NCBI GenBank assembly: GCA_036583965.1 | Contig: JAZBQD010000021.1 | Location: forward strand, 21,171,620 to 21,235,619 | From: Prunella strophiata | Lineage: Eukaryota > Chordata > Aves > Passeriformes > Prunellidae | Length of the DNA: 64,000 nucleotides | Direction: 5' to 3' | Shown here: positions 11,934 to 24,364 of the stretch, in pieces | How the letters are laid out: each line of letters begins with the position of its first letter | How positions within the stretch are numbered: the stretch's first letter is position 1 | Made by a program: the position numbers and the translations under genes | Notes under the pieces: generated by a model | What the model was told of the DNA's origin: nothing | The model's input: only the letters and a program-made list of their open reading frames with translations | Databases searched by the model: none

Positions 11934-12431
11934 TGGGTGGTGAGATCCCGCTGGACATGCGTTTGGGTGGTGGACAGCTGGTGTCTGAGGAGCTCATGAA
12001 CTTGGGTGAAAGTTTCACGCAAACCAATGACCCATCGCTGAAGCTCTTCCAGTGCGCTGTGTGCAACAAGTTCACTACAGATAATTTGGACATGCTGGGC
12101 CTCCACATGAACGTGGAGCGAAGCCTCCCCGAGGACGAGTGGAAGGCGGTGATGGGGGACTCGTACCAGTGCAAGCTGTGCCGCTACAACACACAGCTCA
12201 AGGCCAACTTCCAGCTGCACTGTAAGACGGACAAGCACGTGCAGAAATACCAGCTGGTGGCACATATCAAGGAGGGGGGCAAAGCCAACTGAGTGGAGGC
12301 TCAAGTGCGTGGCCATTGGGAACCCCGTCCATCTGAAATGCAATGCCTGCGACTACTACACCAACAGCCTGGAGAAGCTACGTCTCCACACCGTGAACTC
12401 GAGGCACGAGGCCAGCCTGAAGCTCTATAAG
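11934..12431 (+). CDS. ZFHX3: ZFHX3, second coding exon, with one-base insertion (frameshift)
   Basis: The exon continues ZFHX3 from Val900 (split codon) with [14 protein letters not shown]. It carries C2H2 fingers starting at C940 (FQCAVC), C979 (YQCKLC) and, after the break, C1035 (LKCNAC). It ends at LYK with donor AAG|GTAAGG (12432). An extra T at 12290, between the codons for ...GKAN and EWRLKC, creates TGA at 12290-12292 and shifts the frame. Without it the exon is 497 nt (2 + 165 codons), its phase matches the next exon, and translation runs through to K1065. As written, the product would stop after about 1018 residues. Downstream codons remain perfectly conserved, which argues for a sequencing or assembly error rather than a decayed gene. 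A Met at 11957 is the first internal Met of the exon and fits the start of the known short isoform. Confidence 0.95.
12290..12290 (+). other. ZFHX3: Single-base insertion breaking the ZFHX3 frame
   Basis: The context is aaagccaac-T-gagtggagg. The frame changes from codon starts at 11936+3n to 12291+3n at this point, in the middle of conserved protein sequence (GKAN/EWRLKC). No splice signals flank it, and one base is too short for an intron. See findings. Confidence 0.9.
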
Positions 12432-15400
12432 GTAAGGGCTGGCTTTGCTTCATCTTCTTTCATTTTCCAAGGAAAATCTAAGTTGAACCACAGTGCATTG
12501 TGACCCTTTGGAGATGAGCTGCTGAGAGCTCTCCATTGGCCCCCAGTCTCACTGTGTGCTGCAGCTCTTCAGCCTGTGTTCTGTTAGCAGCTGTGGTTGT
12601 CCAGGCTTCAGGGCAGTAGATGCCCATGCCACAGTGCTTTAGAGGGGGCTTGTGTGTCTTACAGCACTGCAGCTGTGACACTCTGCACAGAAATTGAACA
12701 ATCCCTGTTAGAAAAGTTGTGCAAGGTGACATTTGCCTGTGTTTGTTGGCTCTTTCCCATAGAGTTTGTCACTTTGTGTCGCTTGAAGGCTTTCAGTGTG
12801 GTCAGTGTGCTGGTCCTGGCAGTGGGTGGGTGGTGGGGCCATGGCTGCAGTGCTGCTGTGCTCTGTGTACATCAGTGCTGGGATCTGTGAGCAAAGTGCT
12901 GCTGGGTGCTGGGAGGAGGCTGTGAGAGGAGCCCTGAGCATGGCCCTGCACCTCGGAGGCATTGGGTGTTCCATCCACAGCACTGTTTGGGCTGTCGCTC
13001 CCATCTTGTTGTCTTTTCCTCCCACCCCCCTCGTTCTGTGTTGTCTTTATAACCATTATAACCATCTTCTCTTTCCTGTCTCATCCGTCTGGTCCCCATC
13101 CCCCTCCCCTTGCTGGCCCGAACCCTGTGGGCTGTAACCCAAGAGGAGCTCCGGATACAGTAAATAGTCCTTTCACTCGTGCAGCAGAATTGCTCCAGAC
13201 GTTTCTATTGATTTTCACTGGACTTAAAGCTTCACCTTTTTCTCTAATCATCCCATAATAGCTTTAGTATGAACAATCAGGTACGAATTGCCATAAATCT
13301 CAGCAGCCGCATCCCCTCTGTTCACACGTGCTCTCCTGCTCATTGTCTGCCCATTCCTCACAGCTTTTTTTGTATTCTTTCTGTCCTCATCCTTTTCTTC
13401 CTGCTTTCCCCCAAACGTGCTGAGGTTTCTTTATATACACACAGAGTGTACCTTGCACTTTTTAATTGTTTCTTTGAAAACTTTTCTTTATGTAATGGGA
13501 ATTTAAGACCTGACATTGAGCTCTACAGTACCCACCCACATCACAGTGTAGACACATTTTCAAAACTCCTGGATTTTTCCTAGGAGTTAACAGTTCCAGC
13601 CAATTCAGGGAGGAAGGCGATAACCAGGAGCATTATATAAGGATTACCTTGAGCTGTGATTGTTGAACCTAGCTGGAATTGGTGGGGAGCTGCTCAGAGC
13701 AGGGTTCTGTTCTCTGAGCTCACTGTTGAGGCCAGGATGGCTGTGACAGTGATTGTTCCATCTTGAGCTGGGATCCAGCCTCACCCACCAGAATCTGGCT
13801 CTGGAAATGAGCAGGTCTGCACATACACCTGCAGGAGACCTGAGAGAGTTACACAGCTTGGAAACTGGGGGCAGCAGCATCCCCATGAGCCTTCAAGAAC
13901 CCAGCTGAGGGAACTGAATCTCCTCTGTGGAGGTTAGTTTGTGGTACAAGAGAGTTGTTTGAAAGCCGTATTATGATTTTTTTACACATAATGTTGTTCT
14001 TTTAAGTATACATTGCAAAGGTTTAAAGTTTTCTTTATCCAGGCCCTTCATCTGCAGTGGGTTCCAGTGGGGAAAAACAATTGAGGCACTAGAATTCTCT
14101 CAAGAGGGGAAAGAAAAGGAAGAAAGGGAAAAAAATCCCACCGGTGTCAGGGGGCAGGCATTGGTTCTTGTAATAAAGATTGCTGGGATATTTTCCTTGG
14201 GCAGGCAAAGAGGAACTGTCACTTTTCAGGACTGTGAGAGGGCTGGGCAGTCTCAATGCTGCTCCAGCCCTGTGTTGCCTCTGACACAACAGCAGTGAAA
14301 CACCAGCTGAAGGATAACACATTTCAGAGTAATGGATTCCTTTGGAATGCTCCATATATTGGCCTTCAAGTATGGCTGGATAAAGCTAGGAGCAAAGGTT
14401 GGTGGATGGCTGAATTCATGGTGTCTTGCTTCAGCATAGCTGGAATCAGGGATTGATTTAATGGAAAAGCCTCTCTGGATGAGGCATGGATCAGACAGCT
14501 CCAGCACGGCTCTCGGGCTTTGGAGCAGCTGTAATGCCATGTCTCTGCTGATAACTGAAGGGATGCAGTGGCAGTGGGGGGAGTTCACAGAATGGTTTCT
14601 CTTCTCTCAGGCCTTGGTGTGGTCTGCAGTAAATTGAGATTGATTGGATGTTATTTTTCCTCTTGCTAATGTAATCCATTAGCCTGGCACATGCATAATC
14701 AGTTTAGAGCACAGTTAACTGGATGTAATCGAGTTCTTCCCTGCCTGCTGGAGAAAATCCTCTCCAGATGCTGCTGGGTGAGAGCACACACTGGGCTTAT
14801 CACACACAATCCTCCTTATTCTGCTGCTTTTGCCATTTTTTTCCTAAATCACATGTTATTGGCTGCTTGCATTGCCCAAGTGCCACTTCTGTCAGTGTTA
14901 CTTGCTGCCAGAAGATGTGATCTGGAGACACTGTCAGGTGAACCTTTTAGTCTTCTGCAACACTCCCAGTGCCAGGGGAGAAGGTCTTGTCTTCTGCTGC
15001 CATCTTTGTCCTGCACATTGCTATAGCTTCTGTCAGGGGTAAGGGGAGAGGAATGGCAAAAAACTGGAAGGGTCTGGTAACTCTGGTAACCTTTCCTTTA
15101 TTGTTGTGTACTCCCAATTCCTTGCTGTCACCCTAAAATTCTGTGCCTAAGGTGGGAATCCTGTTGTTTATCTGGCACTTGCTGGGGGAACGTGGTGCCT
15201 GTGCCTTTCCTGTGACTGCTGACCACCTTGGGTGGCTGAGGGGTTTGTATCCTGAGGAACTCCCTGCAAAGCAGCAGTGCCATTGTCAATGCATGGCATT
15301 ACATCTTTGAGATGGATGTGCTGGCTTGAGGAAGATGATGGGTTTGAAGAGTTAGGGTTAGGGTTATGGCATGTCCCTGCCTCCCATAGCTGGGACATGG

Positions 15401-16186
15401 TGTGGCCTGGGTGACAGGGTGGTTGTGAGCAGAGGCAAGTGCAGCTCCCTGGAGCAGCAGCCAAGGCTTGTCTCCTCGTGGCTGCAGAGCTTGGTGCTGG
15501 GTGTGGAGTAGAGCAGCAGCGTTCCTCACATCTGGAAGAGCTTGGGCACAAGCCCCAGCATCTACTGCACAGGTGGGGTTTCCAAAAGGAATTAATCTGC
15601 TCGAGGAAGAGCCAGATGTCCAGGTTTGGACATTTCCTACAACTTCCTGACTGTCTCTAGTTCAGAATGTGAAGCTCAGAAGAAGTTTAAACAAAGAAGT
15701 ACTGAAGAAGCATGCTGCTGGCCAGACTGCCAGCAAGTGCCTTCAATGAGTTCATTCAGTGTCTTCCTTTTCAGTGTTTCCAAGTGCTGAGTTCACTTTT
15801 TTAGGGAATAGGCAGTCTGGAGGAGAGGGTTTGGGTTACGTGGTGCTGTGCATAGAGGCTCTTTGTTAGCTGGAGATGCAGAGTGTGCAGGAAAATGACT
15901 CTTTAATATCAGTGCTCATGGTGCTAGTGGTGATGAAACTGTGGATCTGTGCTGACTTGGACAGAAGCAAAGCTGACCTGTGGGAAGGGAAGGAGGATGT
16001 GCAGCTGCACACCCAGCAGAAGGCCTCAGTTCCACTCTGGAGCAGTATTGTCCTATCATGCCTCTCCCACAGGGGCTTGTGTCTCCTTTGCTGGCCACAG
16101 GATTCTCAAAGAAACTTGTTGGAAAATCCCCAAAAAGTTTTAATCCCAGAGGATGCATGGAATATTGTATGAGATGTAGTTACAGA

Positions 16187-16187
<1 letters not shown>

Positions 16188-16218
<31 letters not shown>

Positions 16219-16219
16219 A
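16188..16219 (+). repeat. (ATG)n microsatellite
   Basis: About ten uninterrupted trinucleotide units (atg/tga/gat), ending in ataatg. Likely length-polymorphic. Confidence 0.95.
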
Positions 16220-16577
16220 ATGTATTTAAATTCAATGTCCTTCCATAATAGAACAAGGCAAAAAGTACCTTCTGTAATAGTAGCTAATTTTGAAGTTAAA
16301 ATTATGTGAAAATGGGTGAGCTACTGTTGGATACAGTAAAGGGTGTGATGTGTGTGGGTCACAAAGGAGTTACCAAAAAGCACCTTAGGTGCTTGTGTTA
16401 ACCATAACAACCCCTGAGAAAACAGAGCAGGGGGAACCTGGCCAAAGTCCACAGAAAGTCCAATGTGATCAAATAGGAAAGTATTACATGTGGAGGTTGG
16501 GAAAGAGAAGAAGGCCCTTGTTACAGGGAGGGGAAGGAGGACAGAATTCTTCTCATGTGTTTAAAAGCAGAATTCTC

Positions 16578-16603
16578 AAATACAGAATTTCAATTCTGTA
16601 TTT
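16578..16603. repeat. 26-bp inverted repeat
   Basis: Two 12-bp perfect arms (aaatacagaatt / aattctgtattt) are separated by 2 bp. Such a structure could form a hairpin in the intron RNA. No function can be assigned. Confidence 0.8.
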
Positions 16604-17494
16604 CCATCCTTCTGTTTGGAGGATAAATCCTGAAGGGTGGTCTCACCTGGAGGATCCATGAAGGAAAAAGTCACTGGCTTAGCAGGACTCTGCTCTCAGA
16701 GTTCTGGAGGAGCCCCACAGGAGGGGGCAGAGGCTCCTGGCAGAAGTGTGGGCCAGAAACTGCAAAGCATTCAGTCAGCAAATTAATAGAAACTGTAATA
16801 GAAAAGTTTTAGGAGGCATATGGATTAGGAAGGGAAGAGCAGACTTTTGGAAGAGAGGTTCTTGCAGCACTCAGTTGTTTGAAGGAGCCAGCCAGGCTAC
16901 AGGCAGAGCTGGGCTGGACCTCAGGGACAGGGGATTCCCCGGGTCTGTGATAAGATCCTTCATGAGCAAACTGGGGAAGAGGTCTGGGCAGGGGTAGGGA
17001 GGTGAAGGATGAGAAACAGAAGGTAAAATAAAAACTAACTTTCCACAATGGAGCATAATGATTGAAAAGATACAGGGGATTTCTTTGTAAGTGACCCAAA
17101 AATGGAGTTAAAAGCAAGTTTAAGTGTCAGCCATAAGGTAAAAACAGTGGACCACTTAGATGTAAAGCTGTGACAGTTGCAGAAGAACTTTACAACATCA
17201 AGTGATTTCACAGGAAATGATTGATGGAATTTGGTGTCACAGTGTTAGAGGAATGGGGGGCAGACAACCCTACTGGAGAGGGGTGGGGGGAGGAGGGGCA
17301 GTGAGGCTTCTTGATTCCCCACATGTGAAAAAAAAAGATGAAAACAAAGAAAAGGGTGGTTAAAGTTATTCTTCCTGCAAGAAAGATGTGGAATTGTTGC
17401 CAATCTCTTTGAAGACATTGCCTCAATGATCAATGGAAAGCAGAAGGGCAAGGGGATAATATGTGAGCTGTGTAAATCCTCACTTGGTCTGATG

Positions 17495-17600
17495 GTTCAA
17501 TACTGTGTTCAATTTAGGTTGTTTTAGGAAGGCTTTAAAAACCCCCTAGAAGATACCAGAGAAAGTTGCAGGAATGGCAGATGGCTGGAATGACTTGGGT
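17495..17600 (+). mobile_element. Possible old CR1/L3-like LINE trace
   Basis: The order 'tactgtgttcaattta ... gaagataccagagaaagttgcaggaatgg ... tggctggaa' resembles the segment of CR1/L3-type 3' regions that reads roughly 'ctgtgttcagttt ... agaaagttacaagaatg ... ctggaa'. It is highly diverged. The match is from memory of the family only. Confidence 0.25.
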
Positions 17601-20401
17601 AAAGACCATTGACTTGGGAGTTGGCTTGACACACAAATCCAGGGTGGAGGAGAACCTGTGACTATCATAAGTTTCAGTGCTCTGGAAATTGCTGGTTTAA
17701 TAAAATACTCCTGCATTTGGATTGGTGTGAGTTAGTCTTGCCATAATTCCGCAGTAAGGTCAAGCTGAGAGTCTTCTCATCCCATCACCTGGCTGACAGG
17801 AGATGCTCCTGCAGGAGTTCAGTGTAGGAGAGCTCTGGGCACCAGCCCAGGGACCTGCCCCGGGAGCTCCGTTTGGAACCACCAGGAGCTGGGCTGATTC
17901 AGTTCTGAAATACCCAGATGATGCCGTGGGCAAAAAGAGACGTTTTTGGGTTTTGATTTTTATCACAGACTTCCTCCCATCTCTGCCTTTTAAGGTTCTT
18001 GGGGTAAAGTTGCTCACAGAAAGTCTGTCATGCTCATTAGGAAGGTTTAGAGCTCTGTTAACCTCTGATTTACTCACTGTCTGCCTTCAGTGTGGTTTGG
18101 CTTTATTTTTGCAAGTTTATCTCTTGGAATACAGATGCAGCATCAGAGCTCTGAATTACACTCTTGAGCAACACAAATTGTGCCTGAAGCCCATTTAAAT
18201 TACAGCATATGAGGGACTTTGAGCTGATTTCCTACAAGGTTTAAGACAAATTCCAATGGTGGCTTCACAAAGGAAATGAATACTCATTTGAGTCTCCCTA
18301 CAAAGTTGTTTTTAAAGATGGTCTCCAAAACCTTTAATTCAAATCTTCATCCTCTAGTCTTGGATAAACTCATAATGAAAGGAACTTAGGAACTGCCAGT
18401 GTGAGGAGGAGGGACTCTTAGGTCCAGTACCTTTGGTCCTGTTGGGATTGACAGGTATTCTGATGTAAAAAGCTGTCTGTATCACTTTAACCCTTTGAGA
18501 CCCCTCCTTCATGGGGTTGCACATTCCTCTGAGTGAGGTATTTCTCCCTGGCACTAAAAGACATCTTTACCTTCCTTTAGGTATTGAATACCAAAGTCTG
18601 TTAGTACAGGATCACAGAACTTTTCCTTTCTCTGCACTGCTTTTTGAAAGGATTGGAATCAGAACTGCTGAGAGCACACACAGCACTGCTTGCTCTATGT
18701 TTTATTTATGGGCCTCTGTCACTTAGGTTTTTCTTTCAAGTTTTCCAGTAAGTGCTGAGCCATGTGCAGCCAGCAGCTTAGTAAAGAAACCACTCTGTAA
18801 AAGCAACGTAAATAACAAAGGAGTGAGAGTGCAGCTGGAGCAGGAGCCCTGGTCACACAGCAGGAACCAGGAGCTCCCCAGAACATGGAGCTAAAAACCC
18901 TTGGTCAAACAGAATTTAGAAGTCAAAATATTTGTGAGAATGGGCTACAAAACCCAACTAAACAAACCAAACACAAGGAAAAAAAAATCAAACAGAAAAA
19001 CACCTTGTCAAGCTTTATCCTAATCTATATAAGCTCAGTTTTTCCTGGCTTCTGTAGCAGCCTGTGGGCAGAGCAGCAGGAGTGGGTCTTGGCTCTCCCT
19101 ATTCACACAGAGCTGTGGATTATCAGGGAGAGAGGCTCAGCACAGGGCAGTGAGGGTCTTACAAAGCTGTTTTCAGCCTCGGGTGGCATCTCAAAACAAG
19201 GTGTCATCATGTTGGATGGAGTGTCAGTGTGCATCTGACCCTTTCCCGTGCATGGTGCCAGTTCTGTCTGTGTTTATGGTTCATTCTTTTATCCTGGTAA
19301 TTTTGGAACATGTGGATGAGTATTTAAATTTCCAAGCAGGAATTTTTCCTATGTGAGGTGATGCTTGTTGTTGGGATGTTCAGGGAGAGCACAAAGTGGT
19401 TCTGGCCACAGCTTTGGTGCAGGGTGGCTGACAGGCTCTGTCAGACCTTGCCTTGGTGGTACAAGCTGCCAGTGAGCCACTGTCCCTCCCATGCTGGTGT
19501 GGGAGGTCGCTGCTCTGCAGAGGACAGCATGGAGGGAGAGGTGCTGGTCCAGATCCAAAAGTCTGGCATTGTCTTCTGGGTGATCAGCCACTGTGAGCAG
19601 TGGTAGGCATCCACTTACTCTCCTGCCTGTAGCTTCAGCTCTGCCATGGGAAGCTCCAGTCAGAAGACCTGAGAAGATGCTTGTCCAGGACAGGTAATGG
19701 GCCTGTTTGTTGTGGCCTTATCCAGCTGGTTCTGCGGTCTTATCCCAGTATGGTTTGTCAGGATTTTATTCACAGCATGTTTGTCAGGGTCTTTTCCCCA
19801 CATCCTGCAGACACCCAACACAGGCAGTTGAAGATGAGCTGGTAGGACTGGAACAAGTCAGAGTTTAGGAGTGCTGGAGCAAGGAGGTAGAGGAGCTGGG
19901 AGACATTTCTGTGTGAGGCTGAAGCAGGCAGGTGGCACTGAAGGCAGGGCACAAAGCCTGTGCCAAGGAGCTGTGCTCGAGTAGTTCCCCCCAGCTCCCT
20001 CTGGGCCGTCATGTTTCTCTTTGCAGAGGTTGTTAAGGAAACTTCCCAGTCAGACCATTCCCAAGACTCCTGAGCAGTCACACTCCCAAGGCCAGAGACT
20101 TTCACTGCTGGGACCAAAGCTCCTCCACAGTGGTGGCTCCAGTGACCCGATGGGTCCTGCTTGACTCCCCACACCCCCCACCCGCCCAGTCAGACCAGTT
20201 CCACGCCAGGTTTCCCATGGCACAGTCTCAGATGTCTCATTCCATAAAGCCATTTACTCCTGGTGTAGTTACAGAGAAAGTTTGAGCTGGTGCCTCTGAG
20301 GAGGGATCCCCAACAAAAGAGCACCTGGGCTTTTATATCCTCGTAGTCTACCCACGCACAGGTCTCCAGGTCTTTGGCTCCTGCCCCTGTCTTCCTGTCC
20401 A

Positions 20402-20575
20402 TCCACCTTGCTGGTGTTACTGGACTCCCACCTCCTTTGTTATCCAAGAGGCTGGCAATTCCCAGTTCCTGCTGTGTCTCCCAGTGTCCACCTGGCTGGT
20501 GTCACCCATGTTTGTGCTCTTTGTTATCCCAAAGGTTGGCAGCTCACGGCCTCCTGTCCTGGGCTGGAACCCAGA
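20402..20575 (+). repeat. Diverged two-copy tandem duplication (~88 bp unit)
   Basis: Both copies follow the order ccacc-t-gctggtgt-ac ... ctttgttatcc-aag-ggctggca ... cctgctgtgtc/cctcctgtcc. The copies begin near 20402 and 20490. They differ at many positions, so the duplication is old. Confidence 0.6.
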
Positions 20576-21406
20576 GGTCAATTGGCATTTCACTCGGTGT
20601 CTTGAGTCCAGCTGCCTGGACTAGGTGGATTCCTCAACACAGGTCATACACCTCGAAGACCTCAGAATGCTCTTTTCTAGTTGGGCAGGGTCAGGTTTTC
20701 AGTGCCTTGGGTACCAGCCCTGGCCAACCACCAGTTCTGCAGCTGTAAGCTCACTGGCGACGACCTCATTAAATAATGGATGGGCATTCATTAGCATCCA
20801 TCTCTGGCAGGGGCTGGTTTGAAGGCCAGGAAGGGGCCCACAAGGTGCTTTCCCCAACCTGTTCTGTGTGACCTGGCATGAACTGCTGGTTTTTGTTTGG
20901 CTGTACCAGTGCACTGGGCTGCAGGATGCTGTGCTGTCCTTCTCTGGCTTTAACTGAACTGTTCCTAAAGAAACTGTTGCAACAAAGTCCCCAGAATTGC
21001 TATGGGAGATTCTGTGTTTGCTATCTCATAGGGAATTCATTAAATTACAATAAATAATGTATGCATGATGCATAACTTAATACCATAATGGGCTTTTTCC
21101 CCTTCTTGCCAGTTGTAAAAATCCTGCTCCTGCACTGTGAGGTGGGCAGCCAAGTTCTGCAAGTCAAAGTAGGCAATAAAGTTGCACTTGTGCAACAGGT
21201 TCTCTGGAGGTTGAGCCTTGGGGTACGGTTGGGCGGGCTCTGGTAAGGCTAGCTGCAGCTTTGGGAGATCCTTGGTTCCAGGTGGCTTTGGCAGAGAGGC
21301 AAGGCTGGGAACCTACAGCCCAGGGTGGGGGGCAGAGCCCAGCATGCCATCCCCCCCACAGCATCCTTCTTGTTCTGCTTTAAAGCAGGGAGATCCTGCA
21401 TCTAGC

Positions 21407-21446
21407 CATCGGTGCAGTGCAGCTATCATCGGTGCAGTGCAGCTAT
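21407..21446 (+). repeat. Perfect 20-bp tandem duplication
   Basis: The 20-mer catcggtgcagtgcagctat occurs twice, head to tail, without mismatch. This points to a recent replication slippage event. Confidence 0.95.
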
Positions 21447-23269
21447 TCCCACCATCCCAGGTTTCCTCTTTGTCTTGGAGACTACCTTGGATTTTTCTGT
21501 TCTGCTGAGTTGGCTGTGGCTTGGGCTAGAAGTGCAGTGGCTGCTGTGTCCCCCAGCTGTTGGAGCCTGCTGTGACCCCCCGTGTTAGCTCTGGGCTCAC
21601 AGGCCAGGGAGGTGGGGAACTGGTTGCGAGAGACAGGGATGTTCTGCTTTAATTGGGGGGGATATAAATGCCTGACTTGTATCCTTGCCTTTCATCTCTG
21701 ACAGACCTGCAGAATGTGCTCAGGCTGATGGACATTCCCATTTGGGTTCCACCACAGATGTAGCAGTTGGGTTCTCTGACCCAGGTACAGCCCCTCGGGT
21801 GCCCCGTGGCCTCTGGGCTGTCTCGTGCCCCTCATTCGGGCAGCACAGCCCCACCTCACCCACTCTGCTCCTCCTGCGCTCAGGGAAGGATGGATACAAA
21901 GAGAATCACCTGGGGAAGTTTCAGGCAGCAGTAACAAAGCCTGTCTCCACAGAGGGGAGGCTAATTACACAGCTAATTAATCCAACAGATGTCACTTTAA
22001 ATGCCTGTTTCTTTGTGATTCTGTTGCACACATCATGCTGGTTAAACAGACTTCATGGACCCTGTTCAAAATGCCTGCGCAGGCTGCTGGGAGCTGCCAG
22101 GGAGACCCCAGGGTGTCCTGTTCCACAGGGAGGAGCAAGTGCCAGGCAGCCTGGTCTGGGCTGCACTGTGCACAGACTGCACATGGGGGAAATGCAATGT
22201 AATAGCTCTGCTGAGTTAAAAACTCTGAAATAGCAGCTGGATTTGAAGGGGTTGTTTACATTCTTGCTGCGAGTACAGGGCTGAGGCAGAGGGAACCTCC
22301 TCCCACTACAGGGCTGGGGGCGAGGCAGAATGGACCCCATCCTGCCTCATCAGCTCTGCTTGGCATGAGGAAAAGAGTTTGGAAACCTGAGCTGCTCTGA
22401 TGAGGTCAGCAGTTCACACCCAAGGTGGTGGAGGGCATAAAGTGCTGTCTTGTCTGTCTGTCTGTCTGAGGTGAATGTGGTCTGTCCGGTTCCTGCAGCA
22501 TTGGGAGGGCTCCCTGCTCTGCCTCCTCAGGGGAGAGGCAGAATGAACATTTCTTCAGTGTTTTAAGTGAGTCTTTGCTCGTGAAGGCAGAGCTGTAGTG
22601 TGATGGCCCTGCAGGAGAAGGGAGCAGTTCCCTGTCCTGGTGTGGAGCTGGTGCTGTGTGCTGAAAGTCAGTGGTCCCTGTGTGAGAGCTCTTGTCAGCC
22701 TCTCTGAGACTGCCCCGTTCACCATCTGGCTGCCAGCTGGGGAAATGGGGACAGCTGTGGCACCACAGTGGTGTCAGTGCAGGGGCTCCAGCAGTGCATG
22801 TTGTGGTACATTCCACTCTTTGTGTGGCTCTGCAGGCTGGTACCATTTGGGCAAGGTGTGAACGTGTGTCCCTCACCTGAGGCCAGCCCTGCTGTGGTCA
22901 GGTGCTGTCACGGCTGCCTGGGTATGTCCCCATGGAAAACTGAGCTTGGGAAACGTCCCATGTTCTGTGTGTCTGCTCTGCTGCCTTGGCCTTTTGTTCT
23001 CCTTGGACACTAGAGGAGTCAGATGGTTCCCTGCATCTCACTGAGCAGATTCCTTCTGGACACAGTGGACTCATACAGTGCTTGGCTGCAGTGTGGGACC
23101 AGGGCCCCCAGCTGTGTGCTTAGGGGGAGCTGCTGGAATGGAAATGCAGCCCCAGCACTCTGGAAATGCCCCATGAGAGATTGCTGGAGGCAGTGGTTGA
23201 GCTGCCTGGTACAGCTGCGAGGGAAGAGCATCTTCCTGGGGTCTGAACATCCTCGATGAGTCGCAGTTG

Positions 23270-23560
23270 GCGGCTTGATTCAGTGTAATGGATGTGTGCT
23301 CATTTCCCACAGCTGATGAGGATTATATCAGCTTGGTTTAACAGTCTCATTTGCTGCTCCCAGTGCACACTTGTTTTAATGCGTTTCAGTTAATGAGGTA
23401 GAAGAGAGAATGAGGTGTTACTGTTTATGTACAGACAGCGAGGCTGTGCTGAGGGCTCTGGAGCCCAGGCAGTCCCTGCCCAGTGCTCTCCAAGGGACAG
23501 CATTAGCTGGCATTTATAGAAAATTTATTGGCTGCGGTTTATCCAGGTAAAATTTCTCCC
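23270..23560. promoter_or_regulatory. Candidate conserved element, intron 3
   Basis: AT-rich and low in CpG relative to its flanks. It includes gtgtaatgga, cagctgatgaggattatatcagc, tggtttaacag, agttaatgagg and aaaatttattggctg (an ATTGG box). This mix of TAAT, CAGCTG and CCAAT-type cores is enhancer-like, but no alignment could be made. Confidence 0.25.
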
Positions 23561-24189
23561 AGTGGTACACATTTCTCTCTCCTGCCTACCTTATGCTTTA
23601 TTGCAAGCTACAAGACGTGTTGCCAGCAGCCTGTCCACAGGCAGGGGATGTTAGCGGGCTGAGGGCGCTGGTGTTGAGTATCACAAAACACTGCAACATA
23701 TTTGATGTGGGCAAAGCTGCTGCCATCTACCTGGGGTAAAAAGTTCACGTGTGCCCCGAGGGGGTTTATGGCTGGGACACTCCATGCTTTCATTGTTCTA
23801 CTGCTGTGGTATTTTCAGGTCCCTGTGGGGTCAGGGCAGTGCAGTGCCAGGCACTGGGTGAGTCGGTTCCTTCAGCAGTGCTCTCAGAGCGCTTACCTGC
23901 TGTGTCCCCTCCAGAGGAGGTGTGCTGTGCCCAGCTGTGGAAATGGACACCAGTGCCCTGACCAGTGTGACTCTGCCTTCCTGAGGTTGTCCCTGTGCTG
24001 ATGGTGAATATTTGCCATGGGGTGGGCTGTGCTCCTTGGAGTGGCATCCCATGTCCCCAGCCCATGCCTAGTGCCAGTGAATGGTTGAGGCCACTGCCTC
24101 CATGCTGGCTGAGGTCCAGGCTGGCACCAGGGCTGACAGCAGCCAGAGGCCGTGCATGCGGTGCTGCTTTGAAGGTGACGCTGGTGTTG

Positions 24190-24345
24190 GTTTAAGCAGG
24201 AATTAAACAATTACCGCGTCTTAGTTCTCCCCACCTCCGGTGGATTGACTCTATAAATTGTCAGGCTGTTGACATTTTAATGTGAATTATGTCATATGGT
24301 ATCCCCTTTGATTTCAGCATGCCTTAGTTTGTAAATACACGGGCC
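24190..24345. promoter_or_regulatory. Candidate element beside a CpG pocket
   Basis: AT-rich block with AATTAAACAATTA, a TATAAA at 24252-24257, ATTTTAATGTGAATTATG and CTTTGATTTCAGC. It lies directly upstream of the CpG-rich pocket at 24365-24600. The pairing of an AT-rich motif cluster with a CpG pocket suggests an intronic promoter or enhancer. This is inference only. Confidence 0.35.
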
Positions 24346-24364
24346 TCTCAAAGGGCTGTGGTTA

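Larger units (their letters stand above)
12432..20400 (+). other. ZFHX3: ZFHX3 intron 3, first part
   Basis: Non-coding. It starts at donor GTAAGG. It contains a (ATG)n microsatellite (16188-16219), a near-perfect palindrome (16578-16603) and a weak LINE-like trace near 17495-17600, each listed separately. A short double TTAGGG (15351-15366) is too small to matter. The remaining sequence, including 12432-16187 and 17601-20400, shows no gene, RNA gene or repeat that I recognise. Open frames are short and lack splice signals. Confidence 0.8.

Noticed and set aside
12287..12296. Programmed frameshift or micro-intron at the inserted T
   Set aside because: No slippery heptamer, no splice signals, and one base is too short for an intron; an assembly error or plain indel is simpler.
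15351..15369. Interstitial telomere repeat
   Set aside because: Only two and a half TTAGGG units, compatible with chance.
16350..17460. Endogenous retrovirus or LTR
   Set aside because: No paired LTRs, primer-binding site or retroviral frames; only unique-looking AG-rich sequence.
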